Positions 9,216-18,010 of a DNA stretch of 64,000 bases are shown piece after piece. A program made the translations under genes and the position numbers. Position 1 is the first letter of the stretch; every line of letters starts with the position of its first letter. The stretch comes from Actinomadura sp. NBRC 104412 (GTDB taxonomy: Bacteria > Actinomycetota > Actinomycetes > Streptosporangiales > Streptosporangiaceae): assembly GCF_030269515.1 (NCBI RefSeq), contig NZ_BSTM01000025.1:62001-126000 (forward strand), read 5' to 3'. The notes under the pieces are model-generated. The model did no database searches. It was not told where the DNA came from and worked only from the letters and a program-made list of their open reading frames with translations.

Positions 9216-10157
9216 TCCCCGCAAATAGTGAATCTGCACCATCGACACGGCGGCCACGAAGAGGGCCAGGACGAGGGCGATCGAGATGCTGTAGCCGTAG
9301 TTGCCGAACACGAACGCCTGCTTGTAGAGCACCGTCGACAGCGTCTCGCTGGCGTGTCCGGGTCCGCCCTGGGTCGCGGCGTAGACCTGGTCGAACAGCT
9401 TGAGCCCGCCGATGGTGGACAGCATCAGGTTGATGGTGACGGCGGGCGCCAGCAGCGGCCAGGTCACATGCCGGAAGCGCTGGAAACGTCCGGCGCCGTC
9501 GATCATCGCGGCCTCGTGCAGCTCCTCGGGGACCCCCTCCAGACCGGCCAGGAAGATCACCATGGAGTAGCCGGCGAACTGCCAGATCACCATGCCCGCG
9601 ATCGACCAGATGGCCAGGTCCGGGTTCCCCAGCCAGTCCTGCCGCAGCCCGCCCAGGCCCACCGCGCCGAGGATGCCGTTGAGCCCGGCGTCGGGCGCGG
9701 GGTTGTAAATGTACTTCCACAGGAACGCGACCATGACCGGGCTGACCACCGCCGGGGCGAAGAACACCACGCGCAGCACGGTCCGCGACTTGATCCTGGC
9801 GTGCACCCCGAGCGCCAGCAGCAGCCCGATGGCGTTCTGGACGACCACGATCGCCACGGTCAGCAGCAGCGTGTTGACCAGGGAACCGCGCGCCGCGTCG
9901 TCGCGGAACAGCCGGACGAAGTTGTCCAGCCCGACGAAGCCGCGGTCGCCCAGGCCGTTCCAGTCGGTGAAGGCGTACACGACGCCGCTGAGGCTCGGAT
10001 ACAGCACCACCAGGGCGTACACGGCCAGGGCGGGCGCGGCGAACCACCACGGCGGGGACAGGAAACGGGAGCCCCGCCTCCGGCGGCGCCGGGCGGCCGC
10101 CGGAGGGGCCTCCCGCTTCGCCGCCGGGGCGGGATGGAGGGTCGAGGTCACGGTCAC
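9201..10157 (-). CDS. carbohydrate ABC transporter permease (CUT1, MalF-like)
   Basis: A 318-residue membrane protein. After a basic proline/alanine-rich leader ending RRRRRRGSRF come about six membrane segments and the EAA loop EAAMIDGAGRFQRFRHVTWP. It forms the transport channel with the permease at 8150-8977. GTG 10157 is chosen because it overlaps the stop of the binding-protein gene (GTGA); reading further upstream would run into that gene. Oddity: the last codons (GRETA) and the stop come from the palindromic third copy of the 87-bp array, so the natural C-terminus has apparently been replaced by the repeat. Confidence 0.88.
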   Translation of the reverse strand: MTVTSTLHPAPAAKREAPPAAARRRRRRGSRFLSPPWWFAAPALAVYALVVLYPSLSGVVYAFTDWNGLGDRGFVGLDNFVRLFRDDAARGSLVNTLLLTVAIVVVQNAIGLLLALGVHARIKSRTVLRVVFFAPAVVSPVMVAFLWKYIYNPAPDAGLNGILGAVGLGGLRQDWLGNPDLAIWSIAGMVIWQFAGYSMVIFLAGLEGVPEELHEAAMIDGAGRFQRFRHVTWPLLAPAVTINLMLSTIGGLKLFDQVYAATQGGPGHASETLSTVLYKQAFVFGNYGYSISIALVLALFVAAVSMVQIHYLRGRETA

Positions 10158-11434
10158 TGGGTCTTCCGATAGATCTCGTCCATCTTGGCGAGCGCCTTGG
10201 GGATCGTGGTCCGGCCGCCGAGCAGCTCCTGCACCGCGGCGAAGTGCGCGGGCTGGACCTCGGCGTTCGGCCACGCCTGGTCCATGAACGGCACGGCCTT
10301 GTTGCCGTCGATGAACGGCAGGAACGGCTCCAGCACGGGGTCGATCTTCGAGCCGGCGTCGCGGGAGAGCGGCACGCAGGCGACCGCCTCGGCCCAGGTG
10401 TTCATGGTCTTCTGCTCACCCAGGTACTCCAGGAACGCCTTGGCCTCCTCCAGGTTCTTGCTGCGGGCACTGGCGCCCAGGCCGACGACCACGCCCGCCG
10501 GGATCCAGACCTGCGCGGCGTCGTCGGCGCCGGGCACCGGGAACATGCTCAGGTCGTCGGGGGACGGGGCGGCCTTGCGGAAGTCGGGCAGCACCGCCGA
10601 CACCTGGATCGCCATCGCGGCCTTGCCGGTGGCCACCATCGCCGTCTGCTGCTCGAAGGTGGTGCCGTTGGGGTTGTCGTTGAAGAACCCGCGCTTCTGC
10701 AGGTCCAGGTACATCTCCAGCGCCTGGACCCAGCCCGAGTTGGCGAAGCTCGCCGAGCCCGCCTTCATCTGCTGGTCGAACTGCGGGTTCTTGGCGTACA
10801 CGGTGGACGGTACCAGCGCGTAGGTGATCAGCTGGGTGATCCACGGCGTCTGCGCGCCCAGCGCGATCGGCGTCTTGCCCTTCTTCTTGATCTTGTCGCA
10901 GACCTCAAGGAACTCGCTCCAGGTCTTCGGCGGCTCGACCTCGGCCTCCTGGAACACCTTCTTGTTGTAGATCGCGCCGATGACGCTCGACCCGGCCGAG
11001 TAGATGAAGGTCTTGCCGTTGTTCTGGAACGCCGGCTTGAGGCCCGCGGGGATCCGCTTGGTCCACGCCTGGTCGCTCAGGTCGGCCAGCAGGCCCGCCT
11101 GCGAGATCTGCACCATGCTCATCGCCGAGCCGTTGCCCGGGTACACGACGTGGACGTCGGGGGCGTTGCCGGCGCCGAGCTGGGTGCGCACCGAGGTCTG
11201 CACCTGGTCGGTGGGGGCGAAGGACGTGCTGAACTTGGCTCTGGTGTAGCCCTTGAGCACCGCCTCGACGGCCTTCTGCTGGTCGGCGACGCCGACCAGG
11301 CGCAGCGTCCCCGAGCCGCCGCCGGAACCGGACGTGCCGCCGCACGCCGCCAGCGCGCCCATGGCGGCCACGCCGCCGGTCAGGCCGAGAAAGCCGCGGC
11401 GGCTGAGGGCTGCCGTTCGCAACGACGATGTCAT
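10154..11434 (-). CDS. extracellular solute-binding lipoprotein (sugar ABC transporter)
   Basis: A 426-residue family-1 solute-binding protein. The N-terminus has a twin-arginine signal (SRRGFLGLTGG) ending in a lipobox (LAAC, then GGTSGSGGGSG), so it is probably Tat-exported and lipid-anchored outside the membrane. Sugar-binding-protein features include VVYPGNGSAMSMVQISQAGL, NGKTFIYSAG and TTFEQQTAMVATGKAAMAI. AGGAGGA precedes the ATG at 11434. It lies 92 bases after the GH78 gene and overlaps the next permease by 4 bases. The ligand is inferred to be a rhamnose-containing oligosaccharide or glycoside from the two flanking glycosidases. Confidence 0.9.
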   Translation of the reverse strand: MTSSLRTAALSRRGFLGLTGGVAAMGALAACGGTSGSGGGSGTLRLVGVADQQKAVEAVLKGYTRAKFSTSFAPTDQVQTSVRTQLGAGNAPDVHVVYPGNGSAMSMVQISQAGLLADLSDQAWTKRIPAGLKPAFQNNGKTFIYSAGSSVIGAIYNKKVFQEAEVEPPKTWSEFLEVCDKIKKKGKTPIALGAQTPWITQLITYALVPSTVYAKNPQFDQQMKAGSASFANSGWVQALEMYLDLQKRGFFNDNPNGTTFEQQTAMVATGKAAMAIQVSAVLPDFRKAAPSPDDLSMFPVPGADDAAQVWIPAGVVVGLGASARSKNLEEAKAFLEYLGEQKTMNTWAEAVACVPLSRDAGSKIDPVLEPFLPFIDGNKAVPFMDQAWPNAEVQPAHFAAVQELLGGRTTIPKALAKMDEIYRKTQ

Positions 11435-11526
11435 GAGTCCTCCTCGAAACCGCGGCCGTGCGCCGCGATGGTCTTGCGCGGCCCCGAGGGCCGCCGATCG
11501 AGCGGCCGAGGCCGCCGGTGCCGTCC

Positions 11527-14250
11527 CTAGGGGACGGCGAGCATGGGATCGTCCGCCGTGAAGCGGTAGTCGCCCGAGGTCACCCGGCACAGGAGCGTTC
11601 CAGGCCCGGTACCGAGGACCTCGACGCCTTCGGCGCCGTCCACCGGCACCCCGCCTTCCCGCACCCCGCCGGGATCGCCGGTGGGCACGTGGACGACGGC
11701 GGTCGCCCCGGGCGGGACGCTCACCTCCAGCCGCAGGACGCCGTCCTCGCGCGCCCACGCGGTCGCGACGGTGCCGCGCACGGAGGTGTAGGTGGCGCGC
11801 GCCCACGCGAGATCGCCGGGGCGGGGGCGGATCAGCAGCTCGCGGTAGCCGGTGGAGCCCGGGGCCAGGGCCAGCCCGGCGACGCCCTGGTAGAGCCATT
11901 CGCCGATCGAGCCCAGCGCGTAGTGGTTGAAGGAGTTCATCGCCGCCGCCTGGAACCCGCGCTCGTCGGTGTAGCCGTCCCAGCGCTCCCAGATCGTGGT
12001 CGCGCCGTGCCGCAGCGGGAACAGCCACGACGGCGGGTCGGTCCTGCGCAGCAGCGCGTGCGCCAGGTCGGGTCGTCCGCAGGCGTCCAGGACGGGGGCG
12101 ATCAGGCCCACGCCGAGGAACCCCGTGGTGACGCCGGGGCCCGCGGCCTCGACCAGTTCGGCCAGGCGCTCGGCGGCACGCGACGCCGCCTCGCCGCCGT
12201 TGCCGCCCGGCAGCAGCTCGAACGCCAGCGCCAGCAGGTACGCGGTCTGGGTGTCGCCGGCGATCCGGCCGCCGGGCGTGACGAAGCGCTCGGCGAAGGT
12301 CTTGCGGATGTGCCCGGCGAGCGTCCCGTACCGGTCCGCGAGGTCGTCCCTGCCCAGGACCCCGGCCGCGCGGGCGGTGAGTTCCGTGCTGCGTGCGAAG
12401 TACGCGGTGGCGACGACCTCGCGCGGCGTGGGCGTGGGCGCGAGCCAGTCGGCGAAGTGCGGGCCTACCCTGTGGCGCCACACCAGGTCGGGGTTGTGCC
12501 GGTGGACGAAGTCGACCCAGGCGCACATCGCGTCGAGATTGCGCTCCAGGAACCGCTCGTCCCCGTACACCCGGTACAGGTGCCAGGGCACCAGGACGCC
12601 GGCGTCGCCCCAGCCGGGGGCGCCCTCGTCGGCGACCCCGGCCAGCCTCGGCGCCACGTTGGGGAAGCAGCCGTCCGGCGACTGGGCGCCGCGCACCTCC
12701 CGCAGCCAGCCTTCGAAGAAGGCGGCCACGTCCGCGTTCAGGCAGGCGGTCGGAAGGAACACCTGGGCGTCGGCGAGCCAGCCGAGCCGCTCGTCGCGCT
12801 GCGGGCAGTCGGTCGGGACGCTGACGAAGTTGGACCGCTGACCCCACACGATCGCCCGGTGCAGCCGCTCGATGTCGGGGTCGGAGCAGGCGAACTCGCC
12901 CACCCACGGGGTGTCGCTGTGCAGGACGACCCCCGTGATGTCGGACGGGTCCAGCTCGCGCAGGCCGCTGACCTCGGCGTAGCGGAAGCCGTGGTAGGTG
13001 AAGCGCGGCTCGAACACGACCACGGCGTCATCGCCCCCGATGAGGACGTCCGTGGCGTCGGCGGTGCGCAGGTTGTCGGTGTAGAGGGCGCCGTCCGCGT
13101 CCAGGGCCTCGCCGTGCCGGATCACCACGCGGGCGCCCGGGGTGAGACCGCGGGCGGTGAGGCGCACCCGGCCCGCGAAGTTCTGGCCGAAGTCGACCAG
13201 GTGACGGTCGTCGCCGACGCGCGTGACGGTACGGGCGGCGAGTTCCTCGACGGCGCGCACCGGCGGCGCCACGGCGGCGGTGAGCAGGTCGTGGTCGTCA
13301 CCGGTGACCTGCGCGGGCAGCCAGCCCTCCGCGTCGCCGAACCCGGGACGGTCCCAGCCCGGGGTGTCGCGGCGCAGGTCGTGGCACTCGCCCTTGAGCA
13401 GGTCGGCGTACCGGATGGGGGAGCGGCGGGTGCGCCACGTCCCATCGGTGACGATCACCTCGCGGTGGCCGTCCGCGTGGTAGAGGTGCAGCTCGGCGAG
13501 GAGCTGCGGGAACGTTCCGTAGTGGGCGCCGGAGCGGCGCGGGTCGAAGCCGACGAAGCCGCTCCACCAGCCGTCGGCGAGGGTCGCGGCCAGGACGTTC
13601 TCGCCCGCGGCGACGAGGCCGGTCACGTCGTGGGTCCGGTAGTCGATGCGGTCGCGGTAGTCGGTCCAGCCGGGGGCCAGCTCGTCGTCGCCGACGCGGT
13701 GACCGTTCAGCCGCAGCTCGTACAGCCCGCGGGCGGTGACGTAGAGGCGGGCGCGGACGGGCGGCCCGGCCGGGACCCGGAAGGGGCGGCGCAGCCGGAC
13801 GGCCGGGGACAGGCCGTGGTCGGCGAGGGCCACCTCGCCCTCCTCCGGCGCGTCCACCACGTCGAGGTCGGAGGTGTCGTGGGTGATCCAGGACGCCTGC
13901 CAGGCCGCGGGGGACAGCTGCCCGGTCTCGAACCAGGAGCCCGCCTCGGCGGTGGCGCCGTCCCGGCCGGTGACGGCGACCTCCCAGCGGTAGCGCGTGC
14001 GGGCGCTGAGCGGGGCGCCCGCGTAGCGGACCGACACCGCCTCCGGGTCGCTCACCCATCCCGTGTCCCAGGACAGGGCGCCGGCCTCGTCCCAGACCCG
14101 CACCCGGTGGCGGGCGGGGGCGTCGCCGCGGCGTGAGGAGGCGAGCCGCCACGACAGCAGCGGGGCCCGCTCGTCGATGCCGAGCGGCTCGGTCCGCTGC
14201 TCGCAGCGAAGGCCGAGGGGCGCCAGCGCCGCGATGGCCTCGCCGGTCAT
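11527..14250 (-). CDS. GH78 alpha-L-rhamnosidase
   Basis: A 907-residue protein with GH78 order: N-terminal beta domains (LLSWRLASS, YRWEVAVTG), a rhamnosidase N domain (ARLYVTARGLYELRLNGHRVGDDELAPGW split over two motifs), then the (alpha/alpha)6 catalytic domain with VPTDCPQRDERLGWLADAQ near residues 478-495, whose Glu 487 is the likely general acid, and MNSFNHYALGSIGEWLYQG near the end. It removes terminal alpha-L-rhamnose from glycosides. No signal peptide, so cytoplasmic, which fits an uptake-first strategy. AGGAGGCGATCC precedes the ATG. First gene of a five-gene operon with the transporter and the GH106-like enzyme. Confidence 0.9.
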   Translation of the reverse strand: MTGEAIAALAPLGLRCEQRTEPLGIDERAPLLSWRLASSRRGDAPARHRVRVWDEAGALSWDTGWVSDPEAVSVRYAGAPLSARTRYRWEVAVTGRDGATAEAGSWFETGQLSPAAWQASWITHDTSDLDVVDAPEEGEVALADHGLSPAVRLRRPFRVPAGPPVRARLYVTARGLYELRLNGHRVGDDELAPGWTDYRDRIDYRTHDVTGLVAAGENVLAATLADGWWSGFVGFDPRRSGAHYGTFPQLLAELHLYHADGHREVIVTDGTWRTRRSPIRYADLLKGECHDLRRDTPGWDRPGFGDAEGWLPAQVTGDDHDLLTAAVAPPVRAVEELAARTVTRVGDDRHLVDFGQNFAGRVRLTARGLTPGARVVIRHGEALDADGALYTDNLRTADATDVLIGGDDAVVVFEPRFTYHGFRYAEVSGLRELDPSDITGVVLHSDTPWVGEFACSDPDIERLHRAIVWGQRSNFVSVPTDCPQRDERLGWLADAQVFLPTACLNADVAAFFEGWLREVRGAQSPDGCFPNVAPRLAGVADEGAPGWGDAGVLVPWHLYRVYGDERFLERNLDAMCAWVDFVHRHNPDLVWRHRVGPHFADWLAPTPTPREVVATAYFARSTELTARAAGVLGRDDLADRYGTLAGHIRKTFAERFVTPGGRIAGDTQTAYLLALAFELLPGGNGGEAASRAAERLAELVEAAGPGVTTGFLGVGLIAPVLDACGRPDLAHALLRRTDPPSWLFPLRHGATTIWERWDGYTDERGFQAAAMNSFNHYALGSIGEWLYQGVAGLALAPGSTGYRELLIRPRPGDLAWARATYTSVRGTVATAWAREDGVLRLEVSVPPGATAVVHVPTGDPGGVREGGVPVDGAEGVEVLGTGPGTLLCRVTSGDYRFTADDPMLAVP

Positions 14251-14286
14251 GGATCGCCTCCTGAACGAATTTTCTGTGAATTAACA

Positions 14287-14300
14287 CTCACAAGTGTGAG
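14287..14300. promoter_or_regulatory. palindromic operator candidate upstream of the rhamnosidase operon
   Basis: CTCACA-AG-TGTGAG is a perfect inverted repeat about 37 bases before the GH78 start, inside a locally AT-rich patch (TTAACACTCAC). The rest of the 226-base gap also holds a GTTAAC at 14352-14357 and TTGTTAC near 14473. It is a plausible repressor site; the DeoR regulator encoded at 16979-17767 is the nearest candidate, but LacI- or GntR-type sites look similar. Confidence 0.5.
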
Positions 14301-14476
14301 ATTGAGCGTAGAGAGGGTGGTGTTGGAGTGTCAAGATGCCGGGTACATCACGTTAACTTGGGTGGGCCTGCGGCGCCGAACAGGAGCGCAAGCAGGTATG
14401 AAGCACGGCGGACCGGCCTGCGGGCAGGTCGGAGAGCAGTGCGTTAGATGATGTGCGATTACAACACGCCAACTTG

Positions 14477-15892
14477 TTACGAACCGCTTCGCCAGCGTTC
14501 TCGGGCGGCCTCCACCCGCGCCTTGTACACCTCGTACTCCTCCGCGTAGAACGCCGCCGTGCCGTCCGGGTCCCGGACGGAGGCGGGACGGGTCCAGGCC
14601 GCGGCGTCCAGCTCGGGACTGCCGGCGAGCACCGCACCGCGCGCCCCGGCCTCGCCCGCGGCCACGCGCAAGGGCCGTCCCAGGACGCCGGCGAACAGCT
14701 CCAGCCAGCCGTCGCTGCGCGTGCCTCCGCCCGCCACCGACAGCGCTCCGCTCAGCCCGGCCGCGTCCAGGCAGTGCCGTGCCGCGTACGCGATGCCCTC
14801 GCAGGTGGCGCGCACCAGATCGGCGGTGGTGGTCTCCAGGCTCACACCGGTGATCTCGGCGCGCGCCGCCGGTTCGACGAACGGCGCGCGTTCACCCGAG
14901 GGCGAGAAGAAGGGCAGCACCCGCACGCCGCGCGCCCCCGGCGGCGACTCCGCCAGCAGGGCGTCCAGATCGCGATGGGACGCGCCGACCCTGGCCAGCA
15001 CCCATTCCAGCGCCGCCGTCCCCACCATCGCGGGCATGCCGCGCAGCCACCGGTCGGGACGCGTGGTGGCGAAGTGGAACCCGGTCGGCTCGCCGTCCAG
15101 CGCCGGCTCGTCCACCACGGCCAGGCACGCCAGCGTCGTGCCGATGATCAGCAGTCCGTCGCCCGGCTCGGTCACTCCCGCGCCCAGCGCGCAGGCGGGC
15201 ACGTCGAACGGCCCCGCGGTGATCGGCGTACCGGGCGGCAGCGGCCCGTCGCCGAGCGGCTCGCCGCGAGGCAGCGGCTCGGCGATCGGCGCGAGCAGGC
15301 CCGCCCTGTGCGACAGGCCGCAGGCGTCCAGGGACGCGGCGTCGTACGCACGCGCGCGGGGATCCAGGAACGGCACGGACGCGTCGCTGGCATCGGTCGC
15401 GCGCACCCCGGTGAACCGCTGGAACACCACGTCCTTGCAATAGGCGGCCGTGGCGGCGGTGTCGAGCGCGCGGGGCTCGTGCCGGTCGAGCCAGGCCAGG
15501 ATCGGCGCCGGGCAGCCGGGGAACAGGGCGTTGCCGGTGCGCGCGAAGACCTCCGCCGCCACGCCGCCCGCCGTCCACTCGTTGACGATCGCGGCGGACC
15601 GGCCGTCCATCCAGGAGATCGCGGGACGGACCGGCCTCGCCCGCCCGTCCACCAGCCACACGCCGTCGCCCTGGCCGGTCAGCCCGACGGCGGCGGGACG
15701 CCCGCCCAGGCGCGGGCGCAGCGCGCCGAGCACGTCCCCGGCGGCGGCCACGACCTCCTCGGTGTCCTGCTCGACCCGGGAGCCGCTGCGCAGCGTGCGC
15801 GCGGGACGCGACTCGACCGCGAGGGCACGGCCGTCCTCGTCGAACGCCGCGGCCTTCACCACCGACGTGCCCACGTCGATCCCGACGTACAT
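14477..15892 (-). CDS. FGGY-family carbohydrate kinase (kinase 1)
   Basis: A 471-residue kinase. N-terminal phosphate motif MYVGIDVGTSVVKAAAFD, then GLTGQGDGVWLVD, AISWMDGRSAAIV and the C-terminal ATP-site segments LSVAGGGTRSDGWLELFAGVLGRP split across the FGGY_C domain. It should phosphorylate a keto-sugar or sugar alcohol with ATP; the GQGDGVWLVD region resembles erythritol/xylulose-type kinases, but the substrate cannot be assigned. GGAGG stands before ATG 15892. It follows the 2-hydroxyacid dehydrogenase by 29 bases in an apparent DeoR-dehydrogenase-kinase operon. Confidence 0.85.
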   Translation of the reverse strand: MYVGIDVGTSVVKAAAFDEDGRALAVESRPARTLRSGSRVEQDTEEVVAAAGDVLGALRPRLGGRPAAVGLTGQGDGVWLVDGRARPVRPAISWMDGRSAAIVNEWTAGGVAAEVFARTGNALFPGCPAPILAWLDRHEPRALDTAATAAYCKDVVFQRFTGVRATDASDASVPFLDPRARAYDAASLDACGLSHRAGLLAPIAEPLPRGEPLGDGPLPPGTPITAGPFDVPACALGAGVTEPGDGLLIIGTTLACLAVVDEPALDGEPTGFHFATTRPDRWLRGMPAMVGTAALEWVLARVGASHRDLDALLAESPPGARGVRVLPFFSPSGERAPFVEPAARAEITGVSLETTTADLVRATCEGIAYAARHCLDAAGLSGALSVAGGGTRSDGWLELFAGVLGRPLRVAAGEAGARGAVLAGSPELDAAAWTRPASVRDPDGTAAFYAEEYEVYKARVEAARERWRSGS

Positions 15893-15921
15893 CAGCGAGC
15901 CTCCGGTCAGATCGGGTTGCG

Positions 15922-16923
15922 TCAGATCGGATTGAGGCAGTGCGCCAGGGGCTCGCCCCGGTGCAGCCGTCCGACCTCGGCGGCGACGATGCGGGCGGCC
16001 TTCTCGGCGACGGCGCGGCTCGCGCCGCCCAGATGCGGGGTCAGCACGACGCCGGGCAGGCCGAACAGGCGCGAGCCGGGGGGCGGCGGCTCCACGGCGA
16101 AGGTGTCCAGGCCCGCGCCGAGCAGGTGGCCGGACTCCAGCGCGTCGCACAGCGCGTCCTCGTCCAGCAGCGGGCCCCGGGCACAGTTGATCACGACCGA
16201 GCCGGGCGGCATCAGGGCCAGCTCGCGCGCCCCGATCATGCCGCGATTCTCCGGCGTGAGCCGGGCGTGCAGGGACAGCACACGGGATCGGCGCAGCAGC
16301 TCGTCCAGGCTGGAGGCGCCTCCCGGCAGGTACGGGTCGTAGATCTGGACGTCGGCGCCGAAGCCCTCCAGGATCCGGGCGACCCGGCCGCCGACCGCGC
16401 CGCCGCCGACCAGCCCGACCGGCGTGCCCTCCAGCTCCAGCCCGGTGGCCTCGTAGGTGTAGTACCGGCCGCCCCACTCGCCCCGTCCCGCCAGCGCGGC
16501 GTGGGTCTCGGGGATGCGGCGCAGGACGGCCAGCAGCAGGCCCACGGTGTACTCGGCGGTCGCGGTCGCGTTGCGTCCCGGCGCGTAGCAGACCCGGACG
16601 CCGCGTTCGGTGGCCGCCTCCACGTCGACGTTGACGGGTCCGCCGCGGGCGACGGCCACCAGGCGCAGGCCGGGCGCGTTGTCCAGGACCTTCGCGGTGA
16701 CGGGGGCCATCTGGGTCACGCACGCCTCGGCGCCGGCCAGCGCCTCGATCATGGTGTCCTCGTCGCCGGACGCCTCGTCCACCTCGCCCACCGGGCCGAA
16801 CGGGACGACCGGCCAGGGCAGTTCGAGACGGCGGACATCGGCGGCCTCGCCCAGCTCGGCGGCCAGGGCGTCGGCCAGCAGCTCCGGGAGGACGAAGCGG
16901 TCTCCCGCGGCCAGCACTCTCAT
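15922..16923 (-). CDS. D-isomer-specific 2-hydroxyacid dehydrogenase family protein
   Basis: A 333-residue protein with the family's NAD fold (VGLVGGGAVGGRVARILEGFGADVQIYDPY) and the substrate/catalytic stretch VINCARGPLLDEDALCDALESGHLLGAGLD across the conserved Arg, then EPPPPGSRLFGLPGVVLTPHLGGAS with the catalytic His in TPHLGG. Likely reduces or oxidises a sugar-derived 2-oxo/2-hydroxy acid with NAD(P). It sits between the DeoR regulator and kinase 1, so it probably belongs to the same sugar or sugar-acid pathway. The 55-base gap to the regulator shows no obvious terminator. Confidence 0.85.
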   Translation of the reverse strand: MRVLAAGDRFVLPELLADALAAELGEAADVRRLELPWPVVPFGPVGEVDEASGDEDTMIEALAGAEACVTQMAPVTAKVLDNAPGLRLVAVARGGPVNVDVEAATERGVRVCYAPGRNATATAEYTVGLLLAVLRRIPETHAALAGRGEWGGRYYTYEATGLELEGTPVGLVGGGAVGGRVARILEGFGADVQIYDPYLPGGASSLDELLRRSRVLSLHARLTPENRGMIGARELALMPPGSVVINCARGPLLDEDALCDALESGHLLGAGLDTFAVEPPPPGSRLFGLPGVVLTPHLGGASRAVAEKAARIVAAEVGRLHRGEPLAHCLNPI

Positions 16924-16978
16924 CGGGTCTCTCTCATAGGATCGTGGGTGGGAGCTCGGTTCCCCGCGCTTCCGTTCC

Positions 16979-17767
16979 TCAGGTGACGGCCACTTCGTAG
17001 GTGACCTTGTGCTCGTCCAGCTCGCGCAGGGCCTCGGGCTTCGCGCCGTCGTCGACGATGACGCGCTCGAACACCGACAGCGGCGCCACCCGGTGCAGCG
17101 CGACGCGGCCGAGCTTGGAGTGGTCGACGAGCAGCACGTTGCGCGCCGCGGCCTCCAGCATCGCCCGCTTGACCGACACGATGTGCTGCTCCTGGTGGTA
17201 GGCGTACCCGCCGGACACGGCCGAGGTCGACACGAAGCACAGGTCGACGTTCAGCGCGGTCACGGCGTCCACGCACGAGACCCCGAGGAAGGAGTCGTGC
17301 AGCGGGTCGTACTCCCCGCCCAGCGCCATCAGCCGGATGCCGCGCTCGCGCGCCAGCAGGTTGGTGGTCTCCAGGAAGTTGGTGACCACGGTCAGCGGCG
17401 TCACGTCGCTCAGCCTGCGGGCCAGCGCCAGCGTCGTCGTGGAGTCGTCGAGCATCACCGCCATGCCGGGCTCGACCAGCGCGGCGGCCTTGGCCGCGAT
17501 CGCGTCCTTGGCCGCCTGCATGGACTTCATCCGGTAGGCGACGTTGCTCTCGAACACCCCTGACGGCTGCGCGGTGACCCCGCCCCGGTACTTGCGGACG
17601 ATGCCCTGCCGTTCGAGCTCGTCCAGGTCGCGGTGGATCGTCATGAGGCTGACGCCGAACCGTTCGGCCAGGTCCCCGGCGGTGACCGAGCCGACCGACA
17701 GCACGTGGTCGGCGATGGCGCGGCGCCGCGCGTCGGGTCCGCGCCGGCCGTTGTTGTCCTTGGTCAT
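16979..17767 (-). CDS. DeoR/GlpR-family transcriptional regulator
   Basis: A 262-residue protein. N-terminal winged helix (TAGDLAERFGVSLMTIHRDLDELERQGIVRKYRGG) and a C-terminal DeoR sugar-phosphate sensor domain (KDAIAAKAAALVEPGMAVMLDDSTTTLALA, then VVTNFLETTNLLA). DeoR proteins repress sugar genes and are relieved by a phosphorylated sugar, which fits the flanking kinases. ATG 17767 is chosen as the helix-turn-helix follows directly and GAGAGGATCC lies upstream; the frame extends further without a better start. Divergent from kinase 2, so it likely controls both directions from the shared gap. Confidence 0.9.
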   Translation of the reverse strand: MTKDNNGRRGPDARRRAIADHVLSVGSVTAGDLAERFGVSLMTIHRDLDELERQGIVRKYRGGVTAQPSGVFESNVAYRMKSMQAAKDAIAAKAAALVEPGMAVMLDDSTTTLALARRLSDVTPLTVVTNFLETTNLLARERGIRLMALGGEYDPLHDSFLGVSCVDAVTALNVDLCFVSTSAVSGGYAYHQEQHIVSVKRAMLEAAARNVLLVDHSKLGRVALHRVAPLSVFERVIVDDGAKPEALRELDEHKVTYEVAVT

Positions 17768-17839
17768 GCTGGGATCCTCTCGTGGCCGGGCACCGGAGGG
17801 CGGGCGTTCGGCCGCACGACATGTCGGTACGGGGGAGCG

Positions 17840-17880
17840 TGATGTTAACAATCCTCGTACCGGCGTGACCGAGCTTGTAA
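17840..17880. promoter_or_regulatory. candidate DeoR operator region between the divergent operons
   Basis: In the 243-base gap between the DeoR gene and kinase 2, the palindrome TGTTAACA lies at 17843-17850 and a related TTGTAACATC at about 17875. Similar GTTAAC and TTGTTAC elements occur in the gap before the GH78 operon (14352-14357 and about 14473). DeoR-family sites are often T-G-T/A-C-A type repeats, so a shared regulator is plausible but unproven. Confidence 0.4.
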
Positions 17881-18010
17881 CATCCGAACCTCCCACGTCA
17901 AGCCCCTGCGACCTCGTGGGGGAGCCCGGGAGAGGGCGGCGGACGGGTTGCTATGGTGCTTCAATACTGTAAGTTCACATTCTCAAGCGATAAAACAAGG
18001 GGGCCATATC

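Noticed and set aside
11435..12907. Long upstream extension of the sugar-binding lipoprotein frame
   Set aside because: It runs through the GH78 gene as Arg-rich shadow; the Tat signal and AGGAGGA place the true start at 11434.
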